A stretch of 64,000 nucleotides of DNA from Cohnella phaseoli (GCF_003386235.1 NZ_QRDZ01000039.1:29562-93561), one strand, 5' to 3'. Positions 8,697-17,606 are shown, counted from the first letter of the stretch. The notes: generated by a model not told the origin, from the sequence alone. Numbers and translations are program-made.

Positions 8697-8829
8697 GTGA
8701 CCCTCTCCCATCCTCCGACATCCTTCTTTCAGGTTACCACTCCGGCAAGCGGAATTCCACCTCTGCACGTACTGTCCGTTCCTATGGTACAATATCAGCA
8801 TCCCACTTACGCCAGAGAGGAAGAAACCG

Positions 8830-9051
8830 ATGGATTTGAACCAACCGACGCAAGAAAATGTAGAATATATGATCGAAGCGATTAAAACAAAGCTGCGCAT
8901 GGCCACTGGCTCCGCAATGCAGGCTTCCGGCTTCAACGTCGACAAATACGAAGACTTGAAAGACATCTACGACATGATTAATTCCAAAGAACGTTTCAGC
9001 ATCAGCGAAGTCGAAGCGCTCGTATCCGAATTGGGTAAGCTTCGGGGATAG
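8830..9051 (+). CDS. DUF1128 family protein
   Basis: Small cytosolic protein of 73 residues matching the DUF1128 family, which is confined to Bacillales and close relatives. It is mostly helical: a first helix NVEYMIEAIKTKLRMATG and a second EDLKDIYDMINSKE, then EVEALVSELGKLRG. The family has no established function. A GAGAGGAAG ribosome site lies 6 bases before the ATG, and a clear terminator follows 28 bases after the stop, so it is probably a single-gene unit, divergent from the yyaC run. Confidence 0.85.
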   Translation: MDLNQPTQENVEYMIEAIKTKLRMATGSAMQASGFNVDKYEDLKDIYDMINSKERFSISEVEALVSELGKLRG

Positions 9052-9079
9052 AATCCCAAGCATTCATACATCACAACAG

Positions 9080-9108
9080 GCGCGGACATCATCAGGTCCG
9101 TGCTTTTT
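9080..9108 (+). terminator. Rho-independent terminator after the DUF1128 gene
   Basis: GCGCGGAC pairs with GTCCGTGC across an 8-base loop (one G-T pair), followed by TTTTTG. Confidence 0.85.
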
Positions 9109-9255
9109 GTGTTTCGCGATATCTGCATTTCTAGAAAATCCTCTTGATGGCGTTTCCATCGAAAAAAACGATCGTTGCTATGAAAAAATCTCACTAACTC
9201 GTTCTCCCTAAGCGCTGATATGATGATTATCAACAAAATTTGGGAGGCGATAAAG

Positions 9256-9429
9256 ATGTTGCTTCACGAGTACACGGCATATAAAATATTGGAAAGCGAT
9301 CGGCAACTGCTGGAACGGGATTTGGAGTATCATGCCAAAGCATTTGAGAACGATCCCCTTCCCCCCTCCAAAAAAACGTGGCTGCATTTACTAACGCTTC
9401 TGGTTGCAGGGCAATATTATTCGAAATAA
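9256..9429 (+). CDS. Small hypothetical protein upstream of LysR gene
   Basis: 57-residue protein, not recognised. The sequence MLLHEYTAYKILESDRQLLERDLEYHAK is helical and charged; the C-terminal third (TWLHLLTLLVAGQYYSK) could be a short membrane-associated helix. I chose the ATG at 9256 because GGGAGGCG lies 9 bases upstream; an in-frame ATG 36 bases earlier has none. It lies 32 bases before the LysR gene on the same strand and is probably co-transcribed with it. Confidence 0.6.
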   Translation: MLLHEYTAYKILESDRQLLERDLEYHAKAFENDPLPPSKKTWLHLLTLLVAGQYYSK

Positions 9430-9461
9430 CAACACCGGTTTGCGAAGGAGCGTTGATATGC

Positions 9462-10373
9462 GTGGATTTAAATTATATGAAATCTTTTATGGAAGTCGCA
9501 CGCTGTCAAAGCTTCACCAAAGCGGCGGAAAACCTCGGCTACGTACAATCCAGCATAACCGCGCAAATTCAGAAGCTGGAGCATGAATACGGCGTCATTC
9601 TGTTTGAAAGGTACGGCCGATCCATGCGGCTCACTTCGGCCGGCGAACAGTTGCGGGAAACATTTGCGCACATTTTGCAGCTGTACGACGACTCGAAACG
9701 GACAATTGCCAGACAAGCGAAGGGGATTCTCGAGATCGGCACGATTGAGTCTTTGATGGCATTCCTGCTTCCCCCTCTTTTCCATCGTTTTCTGCAAAGC
9801 TACCCCGGGATCAACCTGCAGGTGAACGAGCTTAAAGAACCCTCAATTCTACAAGCCGTTCGTACCGGCCAATTGGATATCGGCATTCTAATGGATCTGC
9901 CGATCAACGACGAGGATATGGAATCAGTCATTGTCCGGCAAGAGCCCCTTGTCCTCGTCGCCCATCCCGAACATCCTTTGAACGCCCTAAAGCATGTCAG
10001 CGTCTCGGATCTGAACGGACAATACCTGATCGTAACCGAGCAGGGCTGCACTTACCGAGCGGCTTTGGAACGTTTGCTGGGCCAACACGGGATCAACTAT
10101 CAAATCCTTCACGAATTCGGCAACCTTGAAGCAATTAAACAGTGCGTGAGCTACGGTCTCGGGATCGCGCTCGTCCCCCGGATCACCGTCACCCGCGAAC
10201 TGTCCGAGCGCAAGCTGGTCACTCTCCCCTTTGCACACGCGGATATCACTTTTTACACGCAAATCGTTCACCACAAGAAAAAATGGCTCAGTCCCGCCAT
10301 CCGCCATCTGATCGACCTGCTTGAAGGAAAGTGCGACGAAGCCCTTCCTTCCGTTGATACCCACATTTCATAA
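9462..10373 (+). CDS. LysR family transcriptional regulator
   Basis: 303-residue LysR-type regulator. The N-terminal winged helix is typical: VDLNYMKSFMEVARCQSFTK, then AAENLGYVQSSITAQIQKLE as the recognition helix-turn-helix (residues about 18-45). A long linker helix follows, then a periplasmic-binding-like effector domain with EIGTIESLMAFLLPP and LDIGILMDLP. I chose the GTG at 9462 because it gives the standard LysR N-terminus; GAAGGAG lies 11 bases upstream. A TTG 12 bases earlier is an alternative. No divergent target gene lies beside it, so the regulon is not evident; the neighbouring small gene may be one target. Confidence 0.9.
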   Translation: MDLNYMKSFMEVARCQSFTKAAENLGYVQSSITAQIQKLEHEYGVILFERYGRSMRLTSAGEQLRETFAHILQLYDDSKRTIARQAKGILEIGTIESLMAFLLPPLFHRFLQSYPGINLQVNELKEPSILQAVRTGQLDIGILMDLPINDEDMESVIVRQEPLVLVAHPEHPLNALKHVSVSDLNGQYLIVTEQGCTYRAALERLLGQHGINYQILHEFGNLEAIKQCVSYGLGIALVPRITVTRELSERKLVTLPFAHADITFYTQIVHHKKKWLSPAIRHLIDLLEGKCDEALPSVDTHIS

Positions 10374-10940
10374 ACCGCATTCCGGGCGAGTCGGCTAGTT
10401 GGTGCGCCAACCGCATCCGCTCTCCGACATCCCGACTCTCTCGGACTGCCCCTTCTGTCACTGTCCCCTCTCTGTCTCTGTCCCTAGCCTCCTATCGCTA
10501 ATTCCCTCGTTTTTCTGCAATCTCATCTCTGACTCAGATTTTTCCATATAATCCCTAACAAACTTCGACTTATCTCATTTTCTCCCTCCCTGAGTCATCT
10601 GCAGAACCCTCCGGTCGCCTGTTCATATTAAATCGTTGAATGGTTCCTTCTAACACTAACTTTCAATTTTTCTTAATCCGAAACTCAATCCTCTATTAAT
10701 TTCTATCAATCTTGATCGCCTCTATCCCTCTATCCCTCTATCTCTCTATCTCTCTGCCCTCTATCCCTCTGCCCTCTATCCCTCTATCCCTCTATCCCCC
10801 TATCTCCCTCATTACCCCCTCATTCACACCTCTTATCAGCCTTCTATCTGCCATTCGCTCAGGTAAGCCAAAACTGAGATAAGAATACCTCCAGGGTATG
10901 GAAAAATAATGAAAAATCCCAATTTTAATAAAAAAAACCC
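10374..10940. other. Gene-poor, pyrimidine-biased intergenic region
   Basis: About 570 bases with no credible gene. From about 10420 the plus strand is dominated by C and T, with TCTCTCTG, CCCCTC and TCCCTC tracts. Period-8 repeats occupy 10719-10810 (separate entry). No obvious hairpin terminator for the LysR gene is visible. Its far end becomes A-rich and carries the promoter of the IS1595-like gene. Confidence 0.7.
10719..10810. repeat. Pyrimidine octamer tandem repeat
   Basis: About 11 units of an imperfect 8-base repeat (consensus CTATCCCT), with variants CTATCTCT and CTGCCCTC and one slip in phase. The plus strand contains no G in most units apart from the two CTGCC variants. It is the densest part of a 400-base pyrimidine-biased tract. 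Confidence 0.85.
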
Positions 10941-10969
10941 TTTAAATAAGAACATATGTTTGGTAAAAT
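10941..10969 (+). promoter_or_regulatory. Strong candidate sigma-A promoter of the IS1595-like gene
   Basis: TTTAAA (-35), exactly 17 bases, then an extended -10 TGGTAAAAT. The predicted transcript starts about 50 bases before the ATG. Confidence 0.65.
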
Positions 10970-11025
10970 GGAAACAGGAACGAGAGTTCGATGAAAAATA
11001 GACTGCGGTATTAGGAGGGGGCTAC

Positions 11026-11685
11026 ATGGCGTCTATTCGCAAGTTTATGTCTCTTTTTCCGGACGAGCAGTCCTGTCGCGATTACTTGTTTACGATCCGT
11101 TGGCCGCGTGGTTTTATTTGTACCAAGTGCGGAGATATGCGGTACTGCTTGATTAAAACGCGGAATGTGTATGAATGCGCCAACTGCAAGACGCAAACCT
11201 CGATTACGTCCAACACGTTGATGCACCGAACGAAATTGCCACTGCGATACTGGATGGTGGCTCTTTATTGGGTCGCTTCAGGCCATCGCTGCTCGGCGCG
11301 CAAGCTGGCTCAGACTCTTTGTATCCAGCAGCGTACGGCCGAAAGATTGCTTCGCAAAATCCGGCTTGCCATGCATAAGTCGGAGATAACCCCCATGCTG
11401 GACTTCTGGAACCGCGAGAAACGCTCGGCCCAACAGCCTATCGTACGACGAGCCATGCTCATGATGTACAAGAAGGCTCGCTCCTTCATTCGAAAATATT
11501 ACGGCAAGCGCGTATCCAACTGGAATCGGCTTTATTACTATTATGAGTTTCGCTTCCGGAACAACAATTCGCATCACTTCATCGAGGCCCTTTCAAGGCT
11601 GATTCTTGCCTCCTGCACGACAATTTACACCTTAAATGAATATGGGATGCTTCGTGAGCGAAAGAATACAGCAGCCGCATCATAA
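11026..11685 (+). CDS. IS1595-like zinc-ribbon protein lacking the transposase core
   Basis: 219-residue protein. Residues 1-115 match the N-terminal module of IS1595-family transposases: a zinc ribbon with CxxC pairs at Cys32/Cys35 and Cys51/Cys54, then a helical segment SNTLMHRTKLPLRYWMVALY and a helix-turn-helix SARKLAQTLCIQQRTAERLL. A full IS1595 enzyme continues with a DDE-type domain (a D-E-T/A-Y-x-G-G stretch). Here that core is absent. The next ~100 residues are basic and tyrosine-rich (KYYGKRVSNWNRLYYYYEFR) and resemble only the C-terminal tail of the family (FRFRNN...). The gene has a consensus promoter, an AGGAGGGGG ribosome site and a terminator, and no frame damage. It may be an internally deleted transposase or a domesticated DNA-binding protein. 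Confidence 0.7.
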   Translation: MASIRKFMSLFPDEQSCRDYLFTIRWPRGFICTKCGDMRYCLIKTRNVYECANCKTQTSITSNTLMHRTKLPLRYWMVALYWVASGHRCSARKLAQTLCIQQRTAERLLRKIRLAMHKSEITPMLDFWNREKRSAQQPIVRRAMLMMYKKARSFIRKYYGKRVSNWNRLYYYYEFRFRNNNSHHFIEALSRLILASCTTIYTLNEYGMLRERKNTAAAS

Positions 11686-11727
11686 AAAAACGGCCGAACA
11701 GAGATTTCTCTCTATCCAGCCGTTACA
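11684..11727. terminator. Bidirectional terminator between IS1595-like gene and galT
   Basis: AACGGC and GCCGTT flank an inner AGAGA-TTTC-TCTCT hairpin. Seven A bases on the left become a T-run for galT transcripts on the minus strand, which is the better direction. Confidence 0.75.
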
Positions 11728-11755
11728 TATATAAAGCTTTGTTTTGCCGTGCCGG

Positions 11756-13354
11756 TTATGCCGTCACAAACTTTTCCAGGAATCGTCCGAAGGCGGTACG
11801 GCCATCCTCGTCCGTCTTATACACGCCTGCGTCGCGAAGCACTGCATAGAACTTGTCGCCAACTTCTGCCTGCAGAAGAAGCTTCACGGCTTCTTCCGAG
11901 CCGTCCGTTCCGTACAGGTCGACCAATTCCGCGATCCATGCAGCATGCTTGTTTAGAGGGTGGCTAGCGACACCAAGCCCCGCTTGGTCGTAAGACGTCT
12001 TGCCCGTCATAATGTCAGAAATCAAGCCGAGCTCATCTTGCAGACGACCTGGGAGCACCGCCAGACCCATCACTTCGATCAGACCGATATTTTCTTTTTT
12101 GATATGATGAAGCTCCTTGTGCGGGTGGAAAATACCGTCGGGATGCTTTTCGCTTGTACGATTGTTGCGGAGCACGAGATCGAGCTCATATGCGCCGTTA
12201 TCCTTAAAGCGGGCGATCGGAGTGATCGTATTATGCTCGACACGCGCGCCGTCCTTGTCGCTGAACGCGAAAATGTCCGCAGCCGGATCGCTATAACCGC
12301 GCCACTCGGCAAGGATCACCGAAGCGGCGTCCAGCAGCGCTTGGCGATTGCTCGATTGCAAGCGCAGAACGGACATGGGCCATTGTACGATTCCGAGAGA
12401 AACATCCGGATACTGGCCGTGCGAACGCCATTCCGTCACAGGCGCCGTCTCCATCGGAAAAACGTGTCTCCCCGCTTGGAAATGATCGTGATTCAAAATC
12501 GAGCCGCCCACGATCGGCAAGTCGGCATTGGAGCCGATAAAATAGTGCGGGAACTGCTCTACGAAATCCAACAAGCGGGCGAAAGTCGCCGCCGAAATTT
12601 TCATCGGAACGTGCTCGCCACGGAATACGATGCTGTGCTCGTTATAGTACACGTAAGGCGAGTATTGGAAAAACCAATCTTCTCCCAGCAGAGTCACGGG
12701 AAGAACGCGCAAATTTTGCCGTGCCGGATGGTCCGGACGTCCCGCGTATCCGACGTTCTCTTTGCAGAGCAAGCATTTCGGATAATGGGATTGCGGCAAT
12801 GATTTGAGCAGCGCGATCTCTCGTGGGTCCTTCTCCGGCTTGGAGAGGTTGACCGTAATTTCGAGTTCGCCGTCCGGGGTGCGATGCTTCCAATAGCCGT
12901 TCTTCTTGATCCGATCCATGCGAATGTAGTTAGAGTCGATGTTGAACTTGTAGAACCAGTCGGTCGCCCCGGCTATGCCGGCCTCTGCCGTCCGCTCGCG
13001 AAAGCGTCGATTCGTCTCCGAAGGCCGCGGCATCAAAAGCCCCATGATCCGGGCGTCGAATAAATCCTTATATGTGAGCGTATCGTCGGGCACAAGACCG
13101 AGAACCGCGGCTGCATCAAGCAAAGGCTCCAGTAGAGGTACCGGGCTGTCGGGCAGTTCTTCCGCAAGCGGTCGGGCACCTGCACCTGCCGCCGGCTCCT
13201 TCACGCTGAACAAATCCAGCAGTCGGTTGCGAGCGTCGTCGGCGTCAAGCGAGTCGATCAGCCCTTGATGAAGCGCGAACGCAATCAGCCGCTCGATGGC
13301 CTCCGCCAAATTCTGCCCGGAGAATGCTTCAGGGGTCGATGTAGATTCATTCAT
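11756..13354 (-). CDS. galT: UDP-glucose--hexose-1-phosphate uridylyltransferase (class 2)
   Basis: 532-residue cytosolic enzyme of the Leloir pathway: it swaps UMP between UDP-glucose and galactose 1-phosphate. The length and sequence fit the class 2 GalT of Firmicutes rather than the ~350-residue class 1 enzyme. The active-site stretch GGSILNHDHFQAGRHVFPME carries His-Asp-His in place of the class 1 His-Pro-His. CLLCKENVGYAGRPDHPARQ holds a Cys pair that may bind metal. It is the third gene of the galK-galE-galT operon, 15 bases after galE, and ends at the bidirectional terminator. Confidence 0.95.
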   Translation of the reverse strand: MNESTSTPEAFSGQNLAEAIERLIAFALHQGLIDSLDADDARNRLLDLFSVKEPAAGAGARPLAEELPDSPVPLLEPLLDAAAVLGLVPDDTLTYKDLFDARIMGLLMPRPSETNRRFRERTAEAGIAGATDWFYKFNIDSNYIRMDRIKKNGYWKHRTPDGELEITVNLSKPEKDPREIALLKSLPQSHYPKCLLCKENVGYAGRPDHPARQNLRVLPVTLLGEDWFFQYSPYVYYNEHSIVFRGEHVPMKISAATFARLLDFVEQFPHYFIGSNADLPIVGGSILNHDHFQAGRHVFPMETAPVTEWRSHGQYPDVSLGIVQWPMSVLRLQSSNRQALLDAASVILAEWRGYSDPAADIFAFSDKDGARVEHNTITPIARFKDNGAYELDLVLRNNRTSEKHPDGIFHPHKELHHIKKENIGLIEVMGLAVLPGRLQDELGLISDIMTGKTSYDQAGLGVASHPLNKHAAWIAELVDLYGTDGSEEAVKLLLQAEVGDKFYAVLRDAGVYKTDEDGRTAFGRFLEKFVTA

Positions 13355-13369
13355 GCGATAAGCCTCCCC

Positions 13370-14356
13370 TTACTTCTTGTAGCCGTTCGGATTTGCGCGG
13401 TGCCATTCCCATGCGCTCTTGACGATAGCTTCCAGTTTATCGCGCTTCGGCGCCCAGCCCAGTTCCTTGCGCGCCCGCTCCGACGAGGCGATCAGCACCG
13501 CGGGGTCACCTGCTCTACGCGCTTCGATTTTCGCCGGAATCGGATGGCCGGTCACTTCGCGCGAAACGTCGATTACCTGCTTAACCGAGTAGCCGTTGCC
13601 GCTGCCCAGGTTGTAGATCGCGCTGTCTCCGCGCTGACGGAGCCGTTCCAGCGCCAAAATATGGGCGTCGGCCAGATCGCTAACATGAATATAGTCGCGA
13701 ATGCAGGTGCCGTCTTCCGTTGCATAGTCGTCGCCGAACACAGAGATGAACTCCCGCTGCCCCAGCGCGACTTGAAGCACGAGCGGTACCAGATGCGATT
13801 CCGGACTGTGGTCTTCGCCGATTTTGCCCGACTCGTGCGCGCCCGCCGCATTGAAATAGCGCAAGGATACGAACTTGATGCCGTGGGCGACGTCGAACCA
13901 ACGGATCATCTTCTCCATCGACAGCTTCGTTTCGCCATAAGCGTTCGTCGGCACGGTCCGGTCATACTCGTCGATCGGCACGCGTTCAGGTTCTCCGTAC
14001 GTGGCTGCAGTCGAAGAGAACACGATGCGCGAGACGCCGGCCTTCTGCATTTGCTCAAGCAGGCACAGCGTACCGTACACGTTGTTGTGATAATACTTGC
14101 CCGGGTCCTTCATGCTCTCGCCGACAAGGGAGTTCGCCGCGAAATGGATGACGCCGTCGATGTCGTTTTCTTCAAATACCTTAGCAAGGAAATCTCCGTC
14201 GCGCAGGTCACCCTCATAAAACTTGCCGCCTAATACCGCGTCCCGGTGACCTTGATACAAATTGTCGACGATGACAACCTGCTCCCCTTTTTCCAGCAAT
14301 GCCGCAACTGCATGCGAGCCGATGTAGCCCGCTCCGCCTGTAACCAATACCGCCAT
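13370..14356 (-). CDS. galE: UDP-glucose 4-epimerase
   Basis: 328-residue short-chain dehydrogenase/reductase-fold enzyme that interconverts UDP-galactose and UDP-glucose with bound NAD. The Rossmann motif GGAGYIGSHAVAALL opens the protein. The catalytic pair sits in YGETKLSMEKM (Tyr-xxx-Lys, near residue 150), with the Ser/Thr of FSSTAATYG upstream. YFNAAGAHESG and YIHVSDLADAHILAL are also typical of GalE. It lies 3 bases after galK and 15 before galT, so the three are translated from one mRNA. Confidence 0.96.
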   Translation of the reverse strand: MAVLVTGGAGYIGSHAVAALLEKGEQVVIVDNLYQGHRDAVLGGKFYEGDLRDGDFLAKVFEENDIDGVIHFAANSLVGESMKDPGKYYHNNVYGTLCLLEQMQKAGVSRIVFSSTAATYGEPERVPIDEYDRTVPTNAYGETKLSMEKMIRWFDVAHGIKFVSLRYFNAAGAHESGKIGEDHSPESHLVPLVLQVALGQREFISVFGDDYATEDGTCIRDYIHVSDLADAHILALERLRQRGDSAIYNLGSGNGYSVKQVIDVSREVTGHPIPAKIEARRAGDPAVLIASSERARKELGWAPKRDKLEAIVKSAWEWHRANPNGYKK

Positions 14357-14359
14357 CGT

Positions 14360-15553
14360 TTACGCCTCCCCCTTCAACTCTCCGACTCCATCGCCGATAT
14401 CGCATACGTAAAATGCCGGTTTAAGCCCTGTCGCGGACTCATATTTGTCGCCTACCTCGGCTATAAAGCGCTCGACCGAATCCTGATGCACGAGCGATAC
14501 CGTACATCCGCCGAAGCCGGCTCCCGTCATGCGCGAGCCAAGCACGCCCGGCACTTCGCGCGCCGCGGCTACCATTGCGTCAAGCTCGTCTCCCGTCACC
14601 TCGTACAGGTCGCGCAGCGAATCGTGCGAGGCGTTCATCAGTTGGCCGAAGGCTGCCAAATCGTCCTTATTCAACACTTCGATGGAACGACCGACGCGAT
14701 CGATCTCCTCAACAACGTGACGCGCGCGGCGACGTACCGTCTCGTCCGCGATCAGATGAGCGTTATCCTCAAATTGCTGCAGCGTTAGCTGGCCGAGCAG
14801 CGTCAGCTCCGGGAAAGCTGCGCGGAGCTCGCTAACCGCCTGTTCGCATTGCGCGCGGCGTTCATTGTATTTGGAATCTACAAGCCCGCGACGTTTGTTC
14901 GTATTGCCGATGACCAGCTTGTAATCTCCGGAGCGGAAAGGCACCAGCTCATATTTAAGCGTATCGCAGTCAAGATGAATGGCATGGTCCTTGCGTCCGT
15001 TGGCTACCGCGAATTGATCCATGATGCCGCATTTGACGCCGATAAATTCGTTCTCCGCATGCTGCGACCAAAGTGCGATCTGTACTGTATCCGTCGGCTT
15101 GCCTTCCAAAGTCAGCAAAGCGTACGCCGTTACAACCTCGATGGAAGCGGAGGAGGATAGTCCAGATCCGTTCGGAATCTCGCCATGATACATAAAGTTA
15201 TATCCGCGGCTCAACTCGATCCCCCGCTGCTTCAGCTCCCATACGACGCCCTTCGGATAATTCGCCCAGTCGTCTTCTGCATTAAACGCGATCCCATCCA
15301 GCGGAATCTCTTTCTCCGCCGGGAAGTTCGTTGACGCGAAACCAAGCTTGCGATCTTCACGCGGAGCGATCAACAACGTCGTGCCGAATGTCAGTGCAGC
15401 CGGAAATACCGCTCCTCCGTTGTAGTCCGTGTGCTCGCCGATCAGGTTGACCCGCCCGGGCGCCTGAAATGCGGATATGACCGCCGCGTCTCCTCCGAAT
15501 TGCTCTACAAAACGCTGTTTCAACTCCGTTAGCTGTACCATCAGGAATTCCAT
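14360..15553 (-). CDS. galK: Galactokinase
   Basis: 397-residue GHMP-family kinase that phosphorylates alpha-D-galactose at C1 with ATP. The galactokinase signature GRVNLIGEHTDYNGG is near residue 33. The phosphate-binding loop is PNGSGLSSSASIEV, and the third GHMP motif is TGAGFGGCTVSLVH near the C-terminus. The ATG at 15553 has GGAGGAG just upstream; an in-frame ATG 12 bases later has a weaker site. It is first in the operon; a -10 TATAAT lies about 32 bases before the start. Confidence 0.96.
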   Translation of the reverse strand: MEFLMVQLTELKQRFVEQFGGDAAVISAFQAPGRVNLIGEHTDYNGGAVFPAALTFGTTLLIAPREDRKLGFASTNFPAEKEIPLDGIAFNAEDDWANYPKGVVWELKQRGIELSRGYNFMYHGEIPNGSGLSSSASIEVVTAYALLTLEGKPTDTVQIALWSQHAENEFIGVKCGIMDQFAVANGRKDHAIHLDCDTLKYELVPFRSGDYKLVIGNTNKRRGLVDSKYNERRAQCEQAVSELRAAFPELTLLGQLTLQQFEDNAHLIADETVRRRARHVVEEIDRVGRSIEVLNKDDLAAFGQLMNASHDSLRDLYEVTGDELDAMVAAAREVPGVLGSRMTGAGFGGCTVSLVHQDSVERFIAEVGDKYESATGLKPAFYVCDIGDGVGELKGEA

Positions 15554-15584
15554 CTCTCCTCCGAATAGTTCTTCGTTTGATCCT

Positions 15585-15613
15585 ATTATAGCGATAATCG
15601 GAGAGAATTCGAA
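15585..15613 (-). promoter_or_regulatory. Candidate promoter of galK-galE-galT
   Basis: A perfect minus-strand -10 TATAAT (15585-15590) with a weak -35 TTCGAA at 17 bases. The poor -35 suggests activator dependence, which fits the divergent AraC gene. Confidence 0.5.
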
Positions 15614-15677
15614 ATGGCGTGAAGTGCTTTTGATATGGAGAAATGTGACTTTTGTAAAATCGATTGCGAGGCTATCG

Positions 15678-15686
15678 TGGTATAAT
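15678..15686 (+). promoter_or_regulatory. Extended -10 promoter of the AraC regulator gene
   Basis: TGGTATAAT is an extended -10 (TGnTATAAT) 26 bases before the regulator ATG; no good -35 is visible. It lies about 90 bases from the divergent gal promoter. Confidence 0.55.
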
Positions 15687-15711
15687 TAAAGATAACGAAG
15701 GAGGAGTTACG

Positions 15712-16581
15712 ATGACCAAGCAAGCAACCTATCGCGTTGCATCCAATTCTTCCGGTTTTCGTAAGGGCGAGTTGAACGTGCTGTTCGCCGGAGAAAGCCA
15801 GACGAATTCTTTGCATCGCATCGGGCCGAAAGTCGTCGATTATTATTTGCTCCATCATGTGTTATCGGGGCGAGGGCTTTTTCGTATGGGAGATATCGAG
15901 CTGAACCTCGGGGAGGGCGACAGCTTTCTAATTTATCCCGGCACGTTGTTCCATTACGTGTCCGATGAAAATAATCCGTGGAAATATAGGTGGGTCGCCT
16001 TCTCCGGCTCGGCAGCGGCGGCTCTTGTTAAGGAAGCCGGGTTCGAACCGGAGCGGCCTTATACGCATACGGGTGGAGATAGTGCACCGGGAGAAAGATG
16101 CCGAGCGATCTTCGAAGCGTTCAGGGGGCGAAGCGGCTCCGCGGCGCTAGCGGCGTCGGGCCATTTTCATCTGCTGCTGGCGAGCCTCCGCGAAGCTTCG
16201 GAGGATTCCGCGCCGGAAGCGCCTCGTCCTGGCACGCATAGCGAGGAATTGGCACGCCAAGTGATCGGCTATTTGTCCACGCAGTACGCGGAGCCGATCA
16301 CCATCGAAGGCATGGCCGAGACGCTAGGCTACAACAGAGCTTACTTATCCCGGATATTCAAGCAGCATGCAGGAATGTCTCCTGCGACCTTCCTAACGAA
16401 GCTGCGCGTCGATCATGGAAGAAGACTGCTGCGCGAGCGGCCCGAGCTTACCGTGGAACAGATCGCCTCGTCGGTAGGCTTTCAGGATGCGCTTTATTTC
16501 TCCAAACAGTTTCGCAGATGGTATGCGCAGTCGCCGACGGAGTATCGGACCGCCGTCGACGACTCGCTGAAGACGAAATAA
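15712..16581 (+). CDS. AraC family regulator, probably of galactose genes
   Basis: 289-residue AraC-type regulator. Residues about 35-100 form a sugar-sensing cupin (YYLLHHVLSGRGLFRMGD, then GEGDSFLIYPGTLFHYV). The C-terminal ~100 residues carry two helix-turn-helix units, IEGMAETLGYNRAYLSRIFK and VEQIASSVGFQDALYFSKQF, ending FRRWYAQSPTEYR as in MsmR/RafR-like regulators. The ATG at 15712 has an excellent AAGGAGGAG 6 bases upstream. It is divergent from galK with the shared control region between them, so regulation of the gal operon by galactose or a galactoside is the likely role; this is inferred from position. Confidence 0.88.
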   Translation: MTKQATYRVASNSSGFRKGELNVLFAGESQTNSLHRIGPKVVDYYLLHHVLSGRGLFRMGDIELNLGEGDSFLIYPGTLFHYVSDENNPWKYRWVAFSGSAAAALVKEAGFEPERPYTHTGGDSAPGERCRAIFEAFRGRSGSAALAASGHFHLLLASLREASEDSAPEAPRPGTHSEELARQVIGYLSTQYAEPITIEGMAETLGYNRAYLSRIFKQHAGMSPATFLTKLRVDHGRRLLRERPELTVEQIASSVGFQDALYFSKQFRRWYAQSPTEYRTAVDDSLKTK

Positions 16582-16589
16582 ACGATTCG

Positions 16590-17606
16590 CTACAATTGAA
16601 ATGCAGCTTTCCAGCTCCCTGCGATTTCCTTCGCATCGTTGAGAAATTCGTCTGAAAACATCCTGTCCAGCTTATCCATCGTCTCGCTCGAAGCGCCTCC
16701 GATCTGCTTGAGGATCGCTTTGACGATGTACGGCCACGCGACTTCCGTGCCGTCTGTTACCGCGAGCGACACGCCGATACGCTCTCGCCGCAACCCAAAC
16801 GTAAAAACGCCGTGCGCTCCGCTCTTGGCGACGATATTCGAGTCTTCGAGCAACAGGCTCGCCAGACGGCCCGGCCCCTCCACGAGCTCGGGATAGGCGT
16901 TCATCGCCGCTGCCATCCGGCCCGCCGCTTCGCCTGCCGCACGATCCGGGGCATGCTCCGGAGTCGCAAGACGGCCGTAAGCCAAGGCAAGCGATCGCAA
17001 GGGCATCGCTGCGACCGGAAAGCCGCAGCCGTCCTTGCCGACCGTCACCTGTTCTTCGTCCGCTTCCGCCCATTGCCGGATGCGACGAACGATTCCCTGC
17101 TGCGCGGGATGGTCCGGGCGAATGTAGCCATCAAGCGGCCAGCCTTTCAGCTTGCTCCACGCCAGTACGCCCAGATGCTTGCCTGCGCAGGTATGCAGCA
17201 GCTTGCGCGGTTTGCCACCAGCGGCGACATATTCGTCTCTCTGTCGACGGCCGACCGGAAGCGTAGGCTGAATGGCGAGCAATTCCTCGTCCAATCCCGT
17301 CCGTTGCAGAATATCCTCCAGAACCTCCAACTGCGCCCGGCTTCCTCGATGCGACGCAGCCAGCAGCGCCAAATGGCGCTGCTCCAAACCGTACGCTTCG
17401 GCAGTTCCGTCGAGCAGCGATGCAATTGCCTGAATCGGCTTGGCTGTCGAACGCACATAAGAGAGCGCATCCGCATCTCCGCATGCATGAAGCAGCCGGC
17501 CGTTCTCCGCGGACACGACGGCGATCCGCCCCCTATGCACATTTTCCGTTCGTCCGCCTCGGTTCATATATAGGAGAGGAACATCCTCAATCCGATCTCC
17601 GCACAT
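16590..17606 (-). CDS. Asparaginase-II-type protein
   Basis: 338-residue protein of the L-asparaginase II (PF06089) family, unrelated in fold to the classical EcA type. Typical stretches are RSTAKPIQAIASLL (Ser/Thr near residue 53), LLAASHRGSRAQLEVLEDIL, LLHTCAGKHLGVL and VGKDGCGFPVAAMPL. The expected reaction is hydrolysis of L-asparagine to aspartate and ammonia, but the family is little studied. I chose the ATG at 17606 because AAGGAAG lies 9 bases upstream; a longer reading would pass through the repeat-bearing promoter region. It is convergent with the AraC gene, with only 8 bases between stops. Confidence 0.82.
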   Translation of the reverse strand: MCGDRIEDVPLLYMNRGGRTENVHRGRIAVVSAENGRLLHACGDADALSYVRSTAKPIQAIASLLDGTAEAYGLEQRHLALLAASHRGSRAQLEVLEDILQRTGLDEELLAIQPTLPVGRRQRDEYVAAGGKPRKLLHTCAGKHLGVLAWSKLKGWPLDGYIRPDHPAQQGIVRRIRQWAEADEEQVTVGKDGCGFPVAAMPLRSLALAYGRLATPEHAPDRAAGEAAGRMAAAMNAYPELVEGPGRLASLLLEDSNIVAKSGAHGVFTFGLRRERIGVSLAVTDGTEVAWPYIVKAILKQIGGASSETMDKLDRMFSDEFLNDAKEIAGSWKAAFQL

